A stretch of DNA of 10,058 nucleotides from Vallitaleaceae bacterium. Lineage in GTDB: Bacteria; Bacillota; Clostridia; Lachnospirales; Vallitaleaceae. This document shows positions 7,835 to 10,058 of the stretch, piece after piece. The DNA lies in assembly GCA_027858555.1 (NCBI GenBank), contig JAQICP010000193.1, positions 1 through 10,058 on the forward strand. Direction: 5' to 3'. The position numbers and the translations under genes were made by a program. The notes beneath the pieces are model-generated. The model worked only from the letters and a program-made list of their open reading frames with translations. It was not told where the DNA came from and searched no databases. Numbering within the stretch: position 1 is the first letter of the stretch; every line of letters begins with the position of its first letter.

Positions 7835-7916
7835 AACCTTTATTAAGCACATAAGTAATAGCAACAAAGATAATAGCGATAAAGGTTACAATTTGTTTTG
7901 GAAAGCTATTATTTTT
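7835..7916 (+). other. Two mutually exclusive inverted repeats after nifU
   Basis: Repeat A pairs AACCTTTAT (7835-7843) with ATAAAGGTT (7879-7887), 9 perfect base pairs around a 35-nt loop. Repeat B pairs AAAGATAATAGC (7866-7877) with GCTATTATTTTT (7905-7916), 12 pairs including one G-U, around a 27-nt loop and ending in a run of five T. The arms interleave, so only one could form in a simple RNA fold. B resembles a weak intrinsic terminator and A an alternative that would prevent it. Both are AT-rich with long loops, so this may be chance. Confidence 0.3.
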
Positions 7917-7943
7917 ATATGACTATTGATGTTATTGAAGCTA

Positions 7944-7969
7944 AGGTGGCTATTAATCAGGAGCCATTT
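7944..7969 (+). terminator. Weak hairpin upstream of mnmA
   Basis: AGGTGGCT (7944-7951) pairs with AGCCATTT (7962-7969), 8 pairs with two G-U, around a 10-nt loop and followed by ATTAAA. It could be a weak terminator between nifU and mnmA. The poor T tract makes it doubtful. Confidence 0.25.
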
Positions 7970-8002
7970 ATTAAATAAGGTAAAAATGAAGTGAGGCAAT
8001 AC

Positions 8003-9082
8003 ATGAATAAAAAAGTAGTTGTAGGTATGTCGGGTGGCGTGGATTCTTCTGTCGCTGCCCTTTTATTAAAAGAACAGGGTTACGATGTTATTGGTGTGAC
8101 CATGCAGATATGGCAAGATGAAGACCGAGACATTCACGAAGAAAATGGTGGCTGTTGCGGTCTTAGTGCTGTTGATGACGCAAGACGTGTAGCTAATGTC
8201 CTTGAGATTCCTTACTATGTCATGAATTTCAAAACTGAATTTGATGAGAAGGTCATACAATATTTTGTTGATGAATATTTAAGTGGGAAAACACCGAATC
8301 CATGTATTGCATGTAATCGATATGTGAAATGGGAGTCCCTCTTAGACCGGTCGTTGGAGATAGGTGCAGATTACATAGCCACTGGTCATTATGCTAGAAT
8401 TGAGCAATTAGACAATGGTCGTTATGCCCTTAAAAAGTCCGTCACTTCAAAAAAAGATCAAACCTATGCGTTATACAATCTGACACAAGAACAACTTTCA
8501 AAAACACTTATGCCAGTTGGTGCATATAACAAAGATGATATAAGAACGATGGCAGAAACCATTAATGTTCGTATTGCGGGTAAGCCAGATAGTCAAGAAA
8601 TCTGTTTTGTGGAAGATGATGATTATGGGCGTTTTATAGAAGACTATACAGGTGAGAAGATTGAGACAGGTAACTTTGTGGATATGTCAGGCAAAGTCAT
8701 TGGTACCCACAAAGGCATTATTCATTATACAGTTGGTCAACGAAAAGGTCTTGGCTTGTCGCTTGGCAGACCAGGATTTGTCGTAGAAATACGACCAGAA
8801 ACTAAGGAAGTCGTGATTGGAACTAATGAAGATACTTTTACAAAAGTAGTATATGCTGACCAGGTTAATTTTATGAGCATTGAATCATTAGATGGCAAAA
8901 TGGTAGTTGATGGTAAGATCAGATATAATCAGCAGCCAGTGTCTTGTGAGATAGAGATGGTATCTGAGGATCTGATTAAATGTACATTTCACGAAAAAGT
9001 TAGAGCGGCAACCCCAGGGCAAGCGCTGGTGTTATATGATGGTGATTATGTACTGGGTGGGGGCACAATTATCAAAAGGTAA
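8003..9082 (+). CDS. mnmA: tRNA-specific 2-thiouridylase MnmA
   Basis: A 359-residue ATP-dependent enzyme that thiolates U34 of the tRNAs for Lys, Glu and Gln. Residues 10-15 (SGGVDS) form the PP-loop that activates the tRNA uridine by adenylation. The two catalytic cysteines are C104 in NPCIACN and C201 in SQEICFVED, as in the family. The later TVGQRKGLG segment and the C-terminal barrel ending in LGGGTI are also typical. Length is normal. A second cysteine, C101, stands where E. coli MnmA has Asp in the same motif (NPD), and a Cys-Cys pair lies at 51-52. The ATG at 8003 is chosen because GAGG at 7993-7996 is well spaced. A GTG at 7991 would add four residues and is less likely. It lies downstream of nifS/nifU, which is a sensible sulfur source, and 15 bp before the phosphorylase gene. 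Confidence 0.95.
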   Translation: MNKKVVVGMSGGVDSSVAALLLKEQGYDVIGVTMQIWQDEDRDIHEENGGCCGLSAVDDARRVANVLEIPYYVMNFKTEFDEKVIQYFVDEYLSGKTPNPCIACNRYVKWESLLDRSLEIGADYIATGHYARIEQLDNGRYALKKSVTSKKDQTYALYNLTQEQLSKTLMPVGAYNKDDIRTMAETINVRIAGKPDSQEICFVEDDDYGRFIEDYTGEKIETGNFVDMSGKVIGTHKGIIHYTVGQRKGLGLSLGRPGFVVEIRPETKEVVIGTNEDTFTKVVYADQVNFMSIESLDGKMVVDGKIRYNQQPVSCEIEMVSEDLIKCTFHEKVRAATPGQALVLYDGDYVLGGGTIIKR

Positions 9083-9097
9083 TGGAGGGAGATAAGC

Positions 9098-9916
9098 ATG
9101 TTTAATCAAGTAAGTGAAACGGTATCCTATATACAAAACAGGGTGGATAGAAATCCCAAAATCTGCATTATTTTAGGCTCTGGACTGGGCTCTTTTGTGG
9201 ATAGTATGACAGAATGTGCCAATATATATTACCGGGATAATCCGAATTTTCCAGAGTCAACAGTGGAAGGCCATGAAGGTAGACTAGTTTTTGGTAAAAT
9301 CAATGGCGTGGAAGTACTGGCTATGCAGGGCAGATTTCACTATTATGAAGGCTATACTATGAAAGAAGTTACTTATCCAGTATATGTGATGCAACAATTA
9401 GAAATCGAAACAATGATCGTAACCAATGCATGTGGTGGTATCAATAAAGGGTTTAAACCAGGGGAGTTAATGATTATCAGTGATTTCATTAACTTGATGG
9501 GTGATAACCCTCTGATTGGGAAAAATGATAATCGGTTTGGACCTAGATTTCCAGATATGTCAGAACCATATGATAAAACGCTTATAGAGAAGGCGAAAAT
9601 CGCTGCAAAAGCCCTCGGTACCGAGTATCAAGAAGGTGTTTATGCAGGTTTCATGGGACCGTATTATGAGACTGCAGCAGAAATAAGAGCTTACGGCACT
9701 ATGGGAGCAGACGCCATAGGGATGTCAACTGTACCAGAGACGATTGTGGCTAATTATCTTGGCCTTAAGGTCCTTGGCATATCGTGTATCACCAACATGG
9801 CAACAGGCATTCAAACTCAGAAACACTCCCATGCCAATGTGGTAGCGGTTGCAAATGAAGCCTCCGAACAACTATGTGACTGGGTTATAAAAATTGTAAC
9901 AGACTTAGAAACGTAG
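9098..9916 (+). CDS. punA: Purine-nucleoside phosphorylase, trimeric 6-oxopurine type
   Basis: A 272-residue cytosolic enzyme that cleaves inosine and guanosine nucleosides with phosphate to free base and ribose-1-phosphate or deoxyribose-1-phosphate, for purine salvage. Phosphate-site residues are visible: S28 in GSGLG, H81 in MQGRFHYYEG with R79, and the GHEGR loop (H59). TNACGGIN (109-116) and GPYYETAAE (187-195, with E191) follow. E191 and N233 (ITNMATG) correspond to the Glu and Asn that make the human enzyme prefer 6-oxopurines, so adenosine is not the expected substrate. M209-S210 lie in the nucleoside site. Length is standard. GGAGGGA (9084-9090) is spaced 7 nt from the ATG, 15 bp after the mnmA stop, indicating co-transcription. 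The family is also called PupG or DeoD-like; the low-molecular-mass trimeric class is clear, the symbol less so. Confidence 0.93.
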   Translation: MFNQVSETVSYIQNRVDRNPKICIILGSGLGSFVDSMTECANIYYRDNPNFPESTVEGHEGRLVFGKINGVEVLAMQGRFHYYEGYTMKEVTYPVYVMQQLEIETMIVTNACGGINKGFKPGELMIISDFINLMGDNPLIGKNDNRFGPRFPDMSEPYDKTLIEKAKIAAKALGTEYQEGVYAGFMGPYYETAAEIRAYGTMGADAIGMSTVPETIVANYLGLKVLGISCITNMATGIQTQKHSHANVVAVANEASEQLCDWVIKIVTDLET

Positions 9917-9952
9917 AAATAGATCTGAAAGAGATTATAGGAGTTAGATAAT

Positions 9953-10058
9953 ATGAGCATTGAATCAAATAGAAAACTACATTCTTTAAGGGAAGCATAC
10001 ATGATTACCGTAGATGCATTTCGCACAATGTCTCAGTTTCGACAGGCTAAAAAAAATG
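9953..10058 (+). CDS. Partial unrecognised gene, 5' end only
   Basis: An open frame runs from ATG 9953 to the window edge, giving 35 residues (MSIESNRKLHSLREAYM...) without a stop. It is preceded by AGGAG at 9939-9943, 9 nt before the ATG, and starts 36 bp after the phosphorylase stop, so it is likely a real co-transcribed gene. The visible part is polar and looks helical, with no signal peptide, membrane segment or family motif. I do not recognise it. Confidence 0.6.
   Translation, partial: MSIESNRKLHSLREAYMITVDAFRTMSQFRQAKKN

Noticed and set aside
7941..7975. AAGGTGGC resembling the T-box conserved sequence before mnmA
   Set aside because: A T-box leader needs a long 5' structure with a specifier loop. 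The whole spacer is under 200 bp, no Stem I features are visible, and MnmA is not a usual T-box target.

Overview
The window is AT-rich DNA with tightly packed genes, all on the + strand. It looks like a chromosomal segment of a Gram-positive anaerobe of the class Clostridia (Bacillota). The reasons are the strong AGGAGG-type ribosome binding sites, a lipoprotein solute-binding protein, and the gene order Rrf2/IscR regulator - NifS - NifU - MnmA, which is characteristic of Clostridia. I cannot name a genus from sequence alone. There are no transposases, CRISPR repeats, rRNA or tRNA genes, or other signs of recent mobile DNA.

Region 1 (about 111-5646) is a three-gene signalling operon behind a good sigma-A promoter. 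It encodes a family-1 solute-binding lipoprotein with no transporter genes beside it, a response regulator joining a receiver domain to an apparently intact HD-GYP c-di-GMP phosphodiesterase domain, and a roughly 1040-residue hybrid histidine kinase. The kinase has an extracellular family-3 solute-binding sensor, one membrane helix, HisKA, HATPase, a degenerate pseudo-receiver, a canonical receiver, an HPt domain and a C-terminal helical extension. The first two genes overlap by 4 bp and the third follows after 22 bp. The set resembles the RpfC/RpfG arrangement (hybrid kinase with HPt plus REC-HD-GYP) with solute-binding sensors. The simplest reading is that an extracellular small molecule is sensed and c-di-GMP breakdown is set through a phosphorelay.

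Region 2 (about 5687-7822) has its own promoter and encodes iron-sulfur cluster assembly: an IscR-like Rrf2 regulator with three cysteines, the cysteine desulfurase NifS (TTG start, overlapping the regulator by 8 bp) and the scaffold NifU. A 180-bp spacer with several low-GC inverted repeats follows, two of which are mutually exclusive.

Region 3 (8003-10058) holds the tRNA 2-thiouridylase MnmA, which uses sulfur from a desulfurase such as the neighbouring NifS, then a 6-oxopurine nucleoside phosphorylase, then the first 35 codons of an unrecognised gene cut off by the window edge. Short gaps and good ribosome binding sites suggest these last three are co-transcribed, possibly with readthrough from the iron-sulfur genes.

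Most of the content is recognisable. The least ordinary part is the solute-binding/HD-GYP/hybrid-kinase operon. The extra cysteine in the MnmA active-site motif, which could allow an iron-sulfur cluster, comes next.
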